DNA from: Bacillota bacterium
GTDB taxonomy: Bacteria; Bacillota; Sulfobacillia; JAJZYS01; JAJYTV01
Direction: 5' to 3'
DNA: 34,795 bases
NCBI GenBank assembly: GCA_021793645.1
Contig: JAJYSJ010000027.1
Location: 1-34,795, forward strand
Numbering within the stretch: position 1 is the stretch's first letter; each line of letters opens with the position of its first letter. Positions 7,174-15,903 of the stretch are shown piece after piece. The translations under genes were made by a program, and so were the position numbers. The notes beneath the pieces were generated by a model, which saw only the letters and a program-made list of their open reading frames with translations, was not told where the DNA came from and made no database searches.

Positions 7174-7644
7174 TTACTTCCCGGCTAGAGACCTCTCGAC
7201 CACCAGCGTAGCGAAGGCATCCGCCGCGTAGTCATCATCGCCGTACACTCCGTCGACCCAGGTGAAGCCCTGCTTCACTCAGAACCGGATGGCTGCCCAA
7301 TTCTTCAAAGCCACCGCAAGCATCATCCGGCGAAATCCCACGCGGCGCGCTTCCCGTGCGAGCCCTTCGACAAACTGCCCACCATAGCCCTGACGTTGCC
7401 CTGAACGGTGCACGCAGAAGAAGGTGACCCACAGCGTTCCATCATCCGGATAGCCGTGATAGAACGTGGCGTAGCCTACCATTTCCCCGGCCCCTTGGAG
7501 AAGAACGGCTGTACCTTGAACCGCTCTACGGTTCCACCCGGCGGAAGGTCGCCCTCGCTCGGCCGGCACCATGCCGCAGGCGGAAAGTCCGAAGACTGCA
7601 GGGGCTGCGAGGACTGCGCGAAGACCTGTGGCGCGTCTTGGCAT
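7174..7644 (-). pseudogene. Chimera: lipoprotein signal peptide joined to a broken GNAT acetyltransferase
   Basis: From the ATG at 7644 (with AGGGGGAA upstream), about 20 residues form a signal peptide ending in the lipobox L-S-A-C. After about ten further residues the sequence becomes the C-terminal two-thirds of a GNAT acetyltransferase (GEMVGYATFYHGYPDD and the acetyl-CoA loop GQRQGYGG). A TGA at 7276-7278 replaces a Trp codon that is TGG in the paralogue at 21270-21820; beyond it the frame stays open to the real TAA at 7174. The acetyl-CoA-binding half therefore exists but lacks its N-terminus, and the last 35 residues are cut off. The signal peptide start lies just downstream of the lipoprotein gene 7675, so the fusion may still be co-transcribed. 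Confidence 0.6.
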
Positions 7645-7674
7645 CCGGCATTCCCCCTTTTCGGGCCGCAAGCG

Positions 7675-9969
7675 CTACTTCTGTGGCAGTGTGCCAGCGC
7701 TCAGATTCGTCCACGTCGAGCCGCCGTCGCTCGTCCGGAGCAGTTGGCCACCGACTATCGCCCAGCCGGCCGAGGGACTCACGAAGTCCAGAAGGCTGAC
7801 GCCTTGCAGTCTGAGGTTTGGCTGCACCGCAGTCCAGTGCAGGCCGCCGTCCGAGGTGCGGTAAATCTTCAAACCGTCCGTGACGACGATGTGATCTGCA
7901 TCGACGACCGAGTAGACGTCTCCTTGGACGGGCGTCGTCGCCGTCCAGGTGTAGCCGCCGTCGGCCGTCCGGTAGAAGACCGTCGCCTGCCCCGGGCTAT
8001 ACAACTGGACGATGGGCAGTACACCATCGCTCGTACCGAAGAACGCGGGGGGCTCGCTTTCGATCGCTCCCCCCGCCACCCTGAAGCCCTGCGGCAAGGA
8101 GAGCGTCTGCTGTTGCCAGTGCGCGCCCCCGTCGTGTGAAGCGTAGAGGACGAAGGTGTTTACGAGCCACGAACCGGTGAGCCAGATGTTCGCGGGGCTT
8201 GAGAGACCAAAGCCGCTCTTGTCCCCGCCCCAGACGATGGACGTCTGCTGGCCCTTCCAACGTCCGTCTGTCGCGAGTTGCCAGTGCGCGCCGCGGTCCG
8301 CGGTGCGGAGCAAGACGACTCCTTCGTTGCCCGCCGCGGCACTCTGGCCAAGCAGCAGAAGGCCGGTGGAGTTGTTCAGAAAGCGGATCTGCATCCAGGT
8401 GGCACTGTCGGTCGCGACGCTCTGCCAACTCTGGCCGCCGTTCGAGGTGTAGTAGACCACCGCGGGTGCGTTCGTGTACGACGCCACCGCAAGCCAGGCG
8501 TGGCTTTGGTCGGTTGCCGCAAAGCTCACCATGGCAGGGCCGACGTTCGGCATGCCCGGTGGGGTCACGTCGAGCCAGGTCGCTCCGCCGTCCGACGTGG
8601 TCAGGACCTGATTGTCGCAGGTGGTCGCCCATCCGTTCGACGTGCTCAGCATGTCGATTGTGCAGATCTGCGCGCCCTGCAGTCCCAAGGGAAAATCCCG
8701 CCCCGAAGACAGGCGGAAGCCCCCAAGCCAGGCGTTGGGCGGCGGCACGAGCGGGCCGCCCACCTCGTTGTAGAAGGAGAGAAGGGGCTGGGACGGCATC
8801 GCCATCGACATGTAGGCCACCGTCTGATTCCACGGCGCCCCAACCTGCACCGGCACACGAACGCGGCCGTCCGGCTGCGGGAAGAATCCCCAGGGACTAG
8901 CGCCAGGCGAGCCTCCGACATCGAAGCGAACCTTGCCGCCAGCCTCGCTCAGGCTCCCCCACGCCAGGTGGTACGGGGCGACGTTCGCCGGATCGTAGTT
9001 GCCGTTCGGGCCCGTGGTTAGTCCAGGAAAGGTGAAGGCGGCCGCGAGATCCGTCCCTTGCCGTATAGCGAAGGTGGCTGTTGGATCTGGGAATTGCTCG
9101 GTGGGAAGCGCGCCCGACCACGCAAAGGCGCCGCCATTGGAGGCAAGAGCCACAGTGCGCAGCGTCTGCGCTCCCGGCATGGCCTCAAAATCCAGCTCTG
9201 GCGCTTTGCCGGGCAGACTTCCCCACACCCAGACCGGCTTGCCAGCATAGGCAAGGCCCTGCTGCAGGACCACCACGTACCCCCGACCTCGCCAGGAAGG
9301 CAGATGGATCGTCACGTGCGCCGTGGCCTCGGTCAGCGTGCCGACTGCCGCAACGCCAACGCCGTCCTTCCCCGGCCGCACGGCGAAGAGATCGTAGACG
9401 CCCCGACTTGGGAGCGTGAGCCGAAATCTCCCGTCCGCCGCCGTGTGGGCGGCCGACTGATACTGACTCCCCGCCCCCACCGGCATGGCGAGGACAAGTC
9501 CGGAGCGGACCGGCTTGCCGTCCGGCCCGACGATGGTCCCCACGACCGCAGACCTGTGTTTCGCGGCCTTTGTGAACCGGCGTGCGCGGAGCTCTACGTT
9601 CACCCGTCCGCCGCTGGACGGCACGTTAAGGTTGACCACCGCTCCGATCGACGCGCTCGACACAAGTCCGGACTCGTAGACGCCGAGCCTGTAGTCGCCA
9701 GGGACCAGCCTCGTCCGATAGGTGTACGTGTCGGGAAGCCCCTTCGAACTTGCAGCCCAGGCGAGGGCGAAGCCGCCCACCCGGCCGCTCGCCTGGTTCT
9801 GCCAGACGGCGTTCAGGTCAGCGTTCGGAGCGACGCCCTGCAGGTGGAGGACCAGTTGCACTGGTACCGTTCTACCAGAGCCGACGGCACCACCAGTTGA
9901 GGCAGCGCTGCACCCTCCCAACGCCAACGGGACGAGAAGACTGAGGATGGCGATCGCTCTGCGCTTGAT
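7675..9969 (-). CDS. Large Asp-box (BNR/YCF48-like) propeller lipoprotein with a carboxypeptidase-regulatory-like domain
   Basis: About 764 aa. The text IKRRAIAILSLLVPLALGGC is a clear lipoprotein signal, but no ATG, GTG or TTG precedes it in frame. The codon correctly spaced (seven bases) after GGGGGG is ATC at 9969-9967, and the first conventional start is TTG at 9927, inside the signal. After an N-terminal beta domain, residues about 140-230 look like a carboxypeptidase-regulatory-like fold (VVGTIVGPDGKPV, ADGRFRLTLPSRGVY). The C-terminal half carries seven Asp-box motifs (TSDGGATW, TSNGGQSW, TADRGAHW, SHDGGAHW, TADGGYTW, TSDGGLHW, TSDGGSTW), which mark the turns of a beta-propeller. Surface-anchored; ligand unknown. 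Confidence 0.85.
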   Translation of the reverse strand: MKRRAIAILSLLVPLALGGCSAASTGGAVGSGRTVPVQLVLHLQGVAPNADLNAVWQNQASGRVGGFALAWAASSKGLPDTYTYRTRLVPGDYRLGVYESGLVSSASIGAVVNLNVPSSGGRVNVELRARRFTKAAKHRSAVVGTIVGPDGKPVRSGLVLAMPVGAGSQYQSAAHTAADGRFRLTLPSRGVYDLFAVRPGKDGVGVAAVGTLTEATAHVTIHLPSWRGRGYVVVLQQGLAYAGKPVWVWGSLPGKAPELDFEAMPGAQTLRTVALASNGGAFAWSGALPTEQFPDPTATFAIRQGTDLAAAFTFPGLTTGPNGNYDPANVAPYHLAWGSLSEAGGKVRFDVGGSPGASPWGFFPQPDGRVRVPVQVGAPWNQTVAYMSMAMPSQPLLSFYNEVGGPLVPPPNAWLGGFRLSSGRDFPLGLQGAQICTIDMLSTSNGWATTCDNQVLTTSDGGATWLDVTPPGMPNVGPAMVSFAATDQSHAWLAVASYTNAPAVVYYTSNGGQSWQSVATDSATWMQIRFLNNSTGLLLLGQSAAAGNEGVVLLRTADRGAHWQLATDGRWKGQQTSIVWGGDKSGFGLSSPANIWLTGSWLVNTFVLYASHDGGAHWQQQTLSLPQGFRVAGGAIESEPPAFFGTSDGVLPIVQLYSPGQATVFYRTADGGYTWTATTPVQGDVYSVVDADHIVVTDGLKIYRTSDGGLHWTAVQPNLRLQGVSLLDFVSPSAGWAIVGGQLLRTSDGGSTWTNLSAGTLPQK

Positions 9970-10275
9970 GGTCAGTCCCCCCTGCCGTCCGACCGACCGT
10001 CTGTCCCAACTGTGATGTTTACGTCAGCAGCGATCAACCGGCATATGTTGGCGGCCCACAGCGCTGGGGGCTCTCAAGTGTTCGTGACTCACACGCCGAC
10101 GCCGTGGCCCCAGCATTCGCTGCAGCCTGAGTGGGCTCCGGTCGCGTGGACACTACTGTAGGCAAGGCAGATTGGACGGGTCTCGGGGCCCTGGCCTTCC
10201 TCCTTACGGAGTACCGCAGTTTCAAAAGAATGTGGGATCTGAGTGTGGCTAACCAAGATGCCTCTTCCGTGGACC
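9970..10275. other. Intergenic region, nothing supported
   Basis: About 300 bases separate the 7675-9969 gene from the stop of the 10276 gene. It contains neither R1 nor R2 and no coding frame I can defend. The promoter of the large lipoprotein should be here (9990-10020 is somewhat AT-richer), but I see no convincing -35/-10 pair. Confidence 0.4.
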
Positions 10276-11268
10276 CTACTGCTTTGGTACCCACGTCTTG
10301 CCATTGTCCGTACTTGAAGCACTGAAGGTGCCAGACGCGAGAGGAACCGTGATGGAAAGTACCCCCTGCGCCGATCTGGAGAAGGCAGGGGCTTTCGACG
10401 GTTGGCTCGGGACGGACAGCGTAGAGAAGGTCAACGTCGTACCTCCGTCGGTCGTACGGTAGAGCCAAACTGCTGACGAGAAGGCGCTGGAAACCGCGAG
10501 AATGCCATCACTCGCAGACCAGAAAAAGACGGTCGGCTGTCCAAGGTTGCCAGGGAAGTCGGGCTGCACGAGACCATCGGTCCAATGTAGTAGCGTCCAC
10601 TTGCTTCCTCCATCCGTAGATCGGAACAAGGCGTACTGCTCTTGCATGGTCGCCGGATTGCCGCCGATGACGAGCCATCGATCAGCAGGTCCGTACGTCG
10701 CAGTCGCTCCAGAAAACACCTGAGCACGCTGAATCAGTCTCACGTCATCCTTCACGGTGGCGATTGGGGGATACCGCAGCGATGCCGCAGCCGCTCGCAG
10801 GAGAGCGGACTCGCTGGACGGCACAGTGACTTGAAGACTGTAGGAGTTGCCATCAACTCCGAGATCGGCAACCTGGAGGAAGGCACTGCCAGAGCCGACC
10901 TGCAGCTGCTCGGAGAAGAATGGGCTTTCGTTTCCTGGGTCCGAAGTGATTCCCGGTCCGGCGTCGGGCATCAGCTTCGGGAAAAGTGCACCGGCATACT
11001 CACCTGTCGCAGGCACCTCATAGATCTTGATCTGCTTGCCCAGCGTCCATGAGGAAGGCACACGCAGCGAGAACCCGTCGTAGGAAACGTTCTTCTCCGG
11101 CGTAGTCGCTACTACGGTTGATGGAGGGGTGTTCGTTTTAGAGGCAGGCTTGGTTGCCGATGATGGATGCGAGTGTTTCTTCGTGATTGCGGTAGGTAGC
11201 TGGGAATAACCACATCCCGCTATCAAGAAGGTTGCTGTAGCCAGAATGATTGGTATCGAGCGATTCAT
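10276..11268 (-). CDS. Small Asp-box lipoprotein
   Basis: 330 aa from the ATG at 11268, which has AGGAGG nine bases upstream (an in-frame start 33 bases earlier is less well placed). Signal peptide and lipobox are IAGC. A Thr/Ser/Pro/Lys linker of about 45 residues follows, consistent with a spacer lifting the domain off the membrane. The middle part (VSYDGFSLRVPSSWTLG) looks like a small beta domain rather than propeller. The C-terminal half carries three Asp-box motifs (STDGGSKW, TTDGGTTL, STDNGKTW), fewer than a closed propeller usually needs. Minus-strand neighbour of two other Asp-box genes. Confidence 0.8.
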   Translation of the reverse strand: MNRSIPIILATATFLIAGCGYSQLPTAITKKHSHPSSATKPASKTNTPPSTVVATTPEKNVSYDGFSLRVPSSWTLGKQIKIYEVPATGEYAGALFPKLMPDAGPGITSDPGNESPFFSEQLQVGSGSAFLQVADLGVDGNSYSLQVTVPSSESALLRAAAASLRYPPIATVKDDVRLIQRAQVFSGATATYGPADRWLVIGGNPATMQEQYALFRSTDGGSKWTLLHWTDGLVQPDFPGNLGQPTVFFWSASDGILAVSSAFSSAVWLYRTTDGGTTLTFSTLSVPSQPSKAPAFSRSAQGVLSITVPLASGTFSASSTDNGKTWVPKQ

Positions 11269-11444
11269 TGACCCATTCCTCCTATTTCCAATGTACGCCA
11301 TTTCGCGTCAGCAAGGTCCGAGAAGCTGTTTTGTTGTTGTGAACACCATCGGGGCGTGACTGTGATCCAGCGGGCAACTGCTCTCCAGGCGTAGGGTGGC
11401 ATCTCATGGATCAACAGACCCAACCCTCCAATTCCCACAAACTT

Positions 11445-12677
11445 TTAGAACTGAGGGTACGGAGTAGCCCAGTGAAGACCTCCGTCGTGTGTCGCGATCA
11501 GCCACACGTGACCGCCGCTCTGAGCCAACGCCCAGCCGTTGCTCGAACTGGTGAACGCAATGGACGTGACCGAGTAACCCTTGGGCAATTTCTCACTCTG
11601 CCACGTCTTTCCGCCGTTCTCTGACCGCCAAAGCCGATTGTCTCCTGAGGCCCAGAGGTGAGTGAGGTCCGTAAAGGCGTACACGTTTCCTGGTAGCCGG
11701 ACAGGAACGGACCAGTGCGCGCCGCCGTCGCGTGTCATGGAGAGCCATGTGGACGCCGGGCTAGCCTGCGTGACAATTGGCAGCACGCCATCGCTTGGCG
11801 AGAAGTAGATAGGAGGATTGGTAGCAAGCTGAAACTTCAGCAAGGCGTCCGTACCCAGCGGCACATGACCCGTTGCGCCGTTGCCGCTTGCCGTCCTGCC
11901 GAGAACTGCTGAACCGAGGTTCGGGGAGATCTGGCCAATCCATCCCGATGCCGCGGCCGGGTCGGAGAAGGAGATCCCGGTCATGGGAAGGCCGGTGAAC
12001 TTGAACACCCTGTTCCAAGTAGCGCCTGCGTCCCCGGATCGATACACGGTGCCTGCATCGGTCCCCATCGCCCCGGTCACGTTGCCGAGAGCGTACCAGA
12101 CAGCGGGAGTGGCGAAGTTGACAAAGTCCGCCCCGGTGGTTTGGCCCGGAAGTTGCACGCTGCGCCATGGGCCGCCGGAATCACGTGCGATGTAAACGGT
12201 GCCGGACACGCCGACGATGGCGATCTCGGATGACCCAACTGCACGCAGCCTCACTGGTGCCGCCGTGGACAGACCCGTCTGGAACACGCGCGACCACAAC
12301 CGCCCGCCATCTGACGTGCGGTAGACCACCACCGGTCCCGTGTCCGCCGTAGTCTGATTCTCCACTGCCAAAGCGAATCCAACCTTCATCGAAACGAAGA
12401 GGAGTTGTTCAGCAGGGAAACGGAGCGGCGCACCACTGATCGAAACCGCTTGCGTCGCCGGCTTGACGTGATGGACAGTAGACGCCATCCAGAAAGTGGT
12501 CACCGCCAGCAGCGCCACAAAAGCCGCAGCGGCCGCAGTCCGCGGTACAAGGCGTCGGGCCGGCCTTCTCCGAGGCGTCCAACTCGTGAGGATGCTGTCT
12601 ATCGGCGCTGACGACACCCGCATGTCCCGTATCTCCCGTCGGATGGCGTCCTGTAGCCTCTCTTCAAATTGATCCAC
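11445..12677 (-). CDS. Anti-sigma-like membrane protein with an Asp-box propeller sensor
   Basis: 410 aa from a GTG at 12677. About 45 charged cytoplasmic residues (EERLQDAIRREIRDMR) lead to one transmembrane helix (TAAAAAFVALLAVTTFWMA) and a C-terminal domain of about 340 residues outside, with six Asp-box motifs (TSDGGRLW, ARDSGGPW, SGDAGATW, TRDGGAHW, SENGGKTW, THDGGLHW). The start overlaps the end of the upstream sigma gene by 14 bases, the arrangement expected for a coupled sigma/anti-sigma pair. The outer domain belongs to the same repeat family as the surface proteins at 7675, 10276, 13667, 17812, 23937 and 26849. Function inferred from layout; no zinc motif is visible. Confidence 0.75.
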   Translation of the reverse strand: MDQFEERLQDAIRREIRDMRVSSAPIDSILTSWTPRRRPARRLVPRTAAAAAFVALLAVTTFWMASTVHHVKPATQAVSISGAPLRFPAEQLLFVSMKVGFALAVENQTTADTGPVVVYRTSDGGRLWSRVFQTGLSTAAPVRLRAVGSSEIAIVGVSGTVYIARDSGGPWRSVQLPGQTTGADFVNFATPAVWYALGNVTGAMGTDAGTVYRSGDAGATWNRVFKFTGLPMTGISFSDPAAASGWIGQISPNLGSAVLGRTASGNGATGHVPLGTDALLKFQLATNPPIYFSPSDGVLPIVTQASPASTWLSMTRDGGAHWSVPVRLPGNVYAFTDLTHLWASGDNRLWRSENGGKTWQSEKLPKGYSVTSIAFTSSSNGWALAQSGGHVWLIATHDGGLHWATPYPQF

Positions 12678-13217
12678 GGGAACCGCCCTCCTTGTCTTCC
12701 GTCAGGAGCTGCTTGAGGGTTCGCTTGGCCTTCCACAGCACGTATCTGACCGTTCCCGCGCTGGTGCCTAGCATCGAAGAGTTTCATGACTGCGATAGCC
12801 GTAGTGGTAGTGAAGAGTGAGCACCAGTCTCTCTCTGGGATTCAAGGACCAAATCGCGGCGCGTAGGTCGCCCTGCTCGGGAGTGGCTTCAGCCTGCTCG
12901 GGAAGCGGACGGACGAGCTCCTGCCAGCCACTTCGGCGATTCTCGCGGTAGGCCGCACGGGTGACTAGACGGAAGAACCAGGACCGAAAGGATGCTGGGT
13001 TGCGTAGTCGGGGCAGCGAGTTGAGCATCTCGATGCAAGCACTCTGGGTTGCATCCTCGGCTGTCTGAGAGTTCTTAGTGACCATACGGGCGATGCGATA
13101 GGCATCCGGCCACAGCCCCTCGACCAAACTGCCCGCTGCTTCGCGATCTCCGTCCGAGACTCGCTTTAGCAGTTCCGCATCGACAAGCAATGAGTCGTGC
13201 CCCCCAGACGTGTCCAT
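12664..13217 (-). pseudogene. ECF sigma factor, frameshifted in region 4
   Basis: Region 2 is intact (TAEDATQSACIEMLNSL, then PASFRSWFFRLVTRAAYRENRR), as is the start of region 4 (SLNPRERLVLTLHYHYGY). At about 12775-12785 the frame runs into TAG after SHETLRC. A shift of one base restores the rest of the DNA-binding helix: MLGTSAGTVRYVLWKAKR followed by a TGA at 12664-12666, inside the start of the anti-sigma-like gene. The uninterrupted stop at 12768 would remove the recognition helix. No slippery heptamer is evident, so I read it as a one-base deletion (mutation or sequence error), not programmed frameshifting. The ATG at 13217 has a poor ribosome binding site; a TTG a few codons in follows GGGGGG. 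Confidence 0.7.
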
Positions 13218-13287
13218 CTACTCATTAGTGTCATTCGGATGCGCAGATCGTTGACCGGCAAAAAAAAGAAATGTTTCTCGGTCGGCG

Positions 13288-13312
13288 CGGTGCGATGTTC
13301 GGCGCCCTGACA
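13288..13312 (-). promoter_or_regulatory. Candidate ECF-type promoter of the second sigma operon
   Basis: On the minus strand, TGTCAGG (13312-13306), sixteen bases, then CGCG. It lies about 70-95 bases upstream of the sigma start, and matches the spacing of the motif before the first sigma gene and that before 26849. Pattern only. Confidence 0.3.
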
Positions 13313-13437
13313 AACCCTGACGAGGCGCGCAACGGCCTCCCACGTCTTCATCAGGTGCGGCCGGTGGTGCGGGGCTTCACCGACGACCTCCGGCCAGCCT
13401 AGCGTGTTCAGGTGCGGGAGTTTCCGGCACCCGCCCC

Positions 13438-13555
13438 CTTATCCCTCAGCCGCCCAAGGCGGAGAGCGCAAGCACTACCGCAACGGTTTGCACACCATCG
13501 GTTTCGGGTGCGCCATGGGGACAAGCAGTTTTCGGGAGACTCTGGGTACGGTGGT
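13438..13555 (-). repeat. R2 dispersed repeat, copy d
   Basis: R2 copy whose minus-strand frame reads SLPKTACPHGAPETDG, then VQTVAVVLALSALGG, to a TGA at 13446-13448. Compared with copy e, nine of the ten differing codons in the two conserved blocks are synonymous. The rest of the 13218-13666 gap holds the candidate sigma promoter, a poly-A run at 13259-13267, and from 13606 the leader shared with the 23937 gene (GAATTATCCCAG then CGGGAGTG). Confidence 0.7.
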
Positions 13556-13666
13556 AAGCGAAGTTCGTCGCCGATAAGTCGCTCTCGGCTTCGCTCCAGG
13601 TAAGCGGAATCCGCCAGCAGGTTCCCAACCCGAGAAGGGGAATTATCCCAGACGGGAGTGTTGATC

Positions 13667-15595
13667 GTGTCCAGACAGCGGGCCCTCGTACTGGCAGCCG
13701 CAGCAGCGATCATCCTGTCCGGCTGTTCGAATGCCTCCGCGCCACCCACGTCTCCCAAGCCTCTGCGGCCGATCACGGCCGAGTTCCTTGGCTCCCTCGG
13801 CGCGCCCTTGGTGACGGCCGTGCATTTCCTGGACTCGCTGCACGGTTGGGTCGGCATCATCGGGACGTCCTACTTTCAGGGCCAGAAGATGCTGTCCAGC
13901 GGCACGCTCCTGCGCACGACCGACGACGGCCGCAGCTGGCAGGTCGTAGCTCATACGCAGCGACCCATCCTGGCGATCGACTTCTTATCTGCGCAGGATG
14001 GCTTCGTGCTGGCGGGCGGCGAATGGACCTCCCCACAGATCCTTTACCACAGTGCGGACGGCGGACAGACGCTTCAGGACCTCTCCCACCCCCGTCCTGG
14101 CGCCGGGAAGACCGAAATGCACTTTTCCTCCCCAACGCAGGGGTTCATCGTCAGCCAGAACACACTCGATATCACGACCGACGGCGGCCGAACATGGAAG
14201 ACGTCCTCTGCCCAGCCGAAGCCCGGCGACTTTGGCGGCCCGATGCCGTTCTCGCCGGTCTTCCTTTCGGGGAGCACCGGTTTCGCCGCCGGGGGAAGAG
14301 GCCTCATGCGTACCACGGACGGCGGCCAGTCTTGGCAGAGCGTCTACGTCCTGCCAAGCGGCGACGTTGCCTCCGACAGTCCCCTGGCCTTCGCGAACTC
14401 GGAGGTCGGCTACGCCGCTGTCTGGGTGAACCCGCCTCCTCCTGGCAAAAGCAGCACCGTCATCCTGCGCACAGATGACGGCGGAGCGTCGTGGCGCATC
14501 GTCTCCGGCGTGCTGCCCGGAGCAAAGGTCGTCGGCGTACCACCCCCGAGCGGCGCAGACGGTATGGCCGCCTGGGGGCAGGAGGACGTTGCCATCAGGG
14601 AGCAGGGCGCGGTCTACGTTAGCAGGAACGGCGGAGTGACCTGGAAGTCCGTCGCCGGGCTTCAGCTCAACAACTACATGTGGGGAAACGTCTTCACCTA
14701 CGATCCCGCAGGCAGGCTCCTCGCGGACGACATGGACGACAACCTCATACGCCTCACGCAGAGCGGCGCTCGGCAGCTGATATGGCCGATCACGCCCCTC
14801 ACGCGGGTGGACTTCGTGAGCGCCACTCAAGGATTCGGCCTCGCGCACGGGTTGGGGCAGCTGCATCTCGTGCGCACGCCCGACGGCGGTCTAACCTGGG
14901 ACGCAGTACCGATGCCGGGCGGAAGCGCACCGACAGGTCTTACGTTTGCGGGTTCCCGCAACGGCTGGGTCCTCCGGGGCACCGACGGGCGACCCCTGGC
15001 GACGGCCGACGGCGGAAAGACATGGCGGCCGATCGGCGTCAGGCACGTACTGTCCGCACGGATCTTCCCGAGTGGCAGCGGCTTCCTCCTCGTCCAGCCG
15101 CCCGGCGCGAAGGAGCCCATCCTGCTCGCCACTTCGGATGGCGGCAAGCGCTTCGTGCGGCGGTCTCTCCCGCGGAAGCTGCCTGTCGGGGGCATCGTCC
15201 GCTTCGCCTCGCCGCAGGTCGGCTTCGCGGCGTCGGGCGAGTCCGTTTGGCGGACCGAGGACGGCGGGCTGCACTGGCGCTTCGTCCCGCTGCCAGAGCA
15301 CCTGTATGACTTCGTACCCGTCGCATCGATGGGGGCAGATCCGTCGGGCGATCTCTGGCTCATCGTCGCTTACGGCCAGGCCGGTGCCAGCACGACGCCG
15401 CAGGAGCTTTGGATCCGCCATCCGGACGGCGCCTGGCAGGAGGTACGCCTGCCGGGAATCCAATTCCCCTTCGATGCAACGAGCGAGTCGCTCGACGTCT
15501 ACTCACGGCGCCAAGCTTGGCTGGCGACGCCCGCCGGAGTGTTCGAGACGAAGGATGGCGGACGTACATGGCGATCGGCCGCGCCCAGTTTCTGA
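13667..15595 (+). CDS. Asp-box (BNR/YCF48-like) propeller lipoprotein, 11 repeats; paralogue of 23937-25865
   Basis: 642 aa from the GTG at 13667. An in-frame GTG at 13658 exists, but the paralogue has a stop codon at that point, so the shared start is the downstream one, with CGGGAG upstream. Signal peptide and lipobox are LSGC at about residue 20. Eleven Asp-box-like motifs run through the whole mature protein (for example TTDDGRSW, TTDGGRTW, TTDGGQSW, TDDGGASW, SRNGGVTW, TPDGGLTW, TADGGKTW, TEDGGLHW, TKDGGRTW), roughly every 45-60 residues, enough for two propellers. Such repeats occur in sialidases, Vps10 and the photosystem assembly factor YCF48; here no catalytic sialidase residues are apparent. 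Likely a surface binding or scaffold protein. Confidence 0.85.
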   Translation: MSRQRALVLAAAAAIILSGCSNASAPPTSPKPLRPITAEFLGSLGAPLVTAVHFLDSLHGWVGIIGTSYFQGQKMLSSGTLLRTTDDGRSWQVVAHTQRPILAIDFLSAQDGFVLAGGEWTSPQILYHSADGGQTLQDLSHPRPGAGKTEMHFSSPTQGFIVSQNTLDITTDGGRTWKTSSAQPKPGDFGGPMPFSPVFLSGSTGFAAGGRGLMRTTDGGQSWQSVYVLPSGDVASDSPLAFANSEVGYAAVWVNPPPPGKSSTVILRTDDGGASWRIVSGVLPGAKVVGVPPPSGADGMAAWGQEDVAIREQGAVYVSRNGGVTWKSVAGLQLNNYMWGNVFTYDPAGRLLADDMDDNLIRLTQSGARQLIWPITPLTRVDFVSATQGFGLAHGLGQLHLVRTPDGGLTWDAVPMPGGSAPTGLTFAGSRNGWVLRGTDGRPLATADGGKTWRPIGVRHVLSARIFPSGSGFLLVQPPGAKEPILLATSDGGKRFVRRSLPRKLPVGGIVRFASPQVGFAASGESVWRTEDGGLHWRFVPLPEHLYDFVPVASMGADPSGDLWLIVAYGQAGASTTPQELWIRHPDGAWQEVRLPGIQFPFDATSESLDVYSRRQAWLATPAGVFETKDGGRTWRSAAPSF

Positions 15596-15699
15596 TGCCC
15601 GCAGCGCCAAAGATGGGAGGATGGCAAAATACCCGTTGCCCCGCCCCGCATACGCGGTTCAGGCGCAAGGTCACGCGTAATCGACACTCGGTCAGGAAG

Positions 15700-15757
15700 G
15701 GTTACGTATCCTAAGCGTTCCGCGCTTGGGGAAGTACGCGCGCTTGACGCTAAGTAT
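15700..15757 (+). repeat. R1 dispersed repeat, copy 2
   Basis: R1 copy 105 bases after the stop of 13667-15595. TTACGTATCCTAAGCGTTCC and GCTTGGGGAAGTACGCG are intact; the 3' end is TTGACGCTAAGTA, with one GAAGTA changed to TAAGTA. The 5' CATTGG block is not recognisable. The remainder of 15596-15903 shows nothing else I can support. Confidence 0.7.
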
Positions 15758-15903
15758 GGACACCTATTCTCTGAGTCGCCCCACACGTGGTCTCAATGGC
15801 CACCAGGGCGGCCACGAGAGTCAGAGAGCAGTCAGTCCGGCTCGGTCTAGGGACGTGGGTGGTTTCTGCTGTAACGCCGTGAAGTGCTTGATGACGCTCT
15901 CGA

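Noticed and set aside
12768-12790. Programmed frameshifting in the second sigma gene
   Set aside because: No slippery X-XXY-YYZ heptamer precedes the stop, and the slip that would be required does not preserve codon-anticodon pairing.
13295-13402. A 35-codon plus-strand frame ending GFTDDLRPA
   Set aside because: It looks slightly protein-like but has no ribosome binding site, overlaps the candidate sigma promoter, and matches nothing I know.
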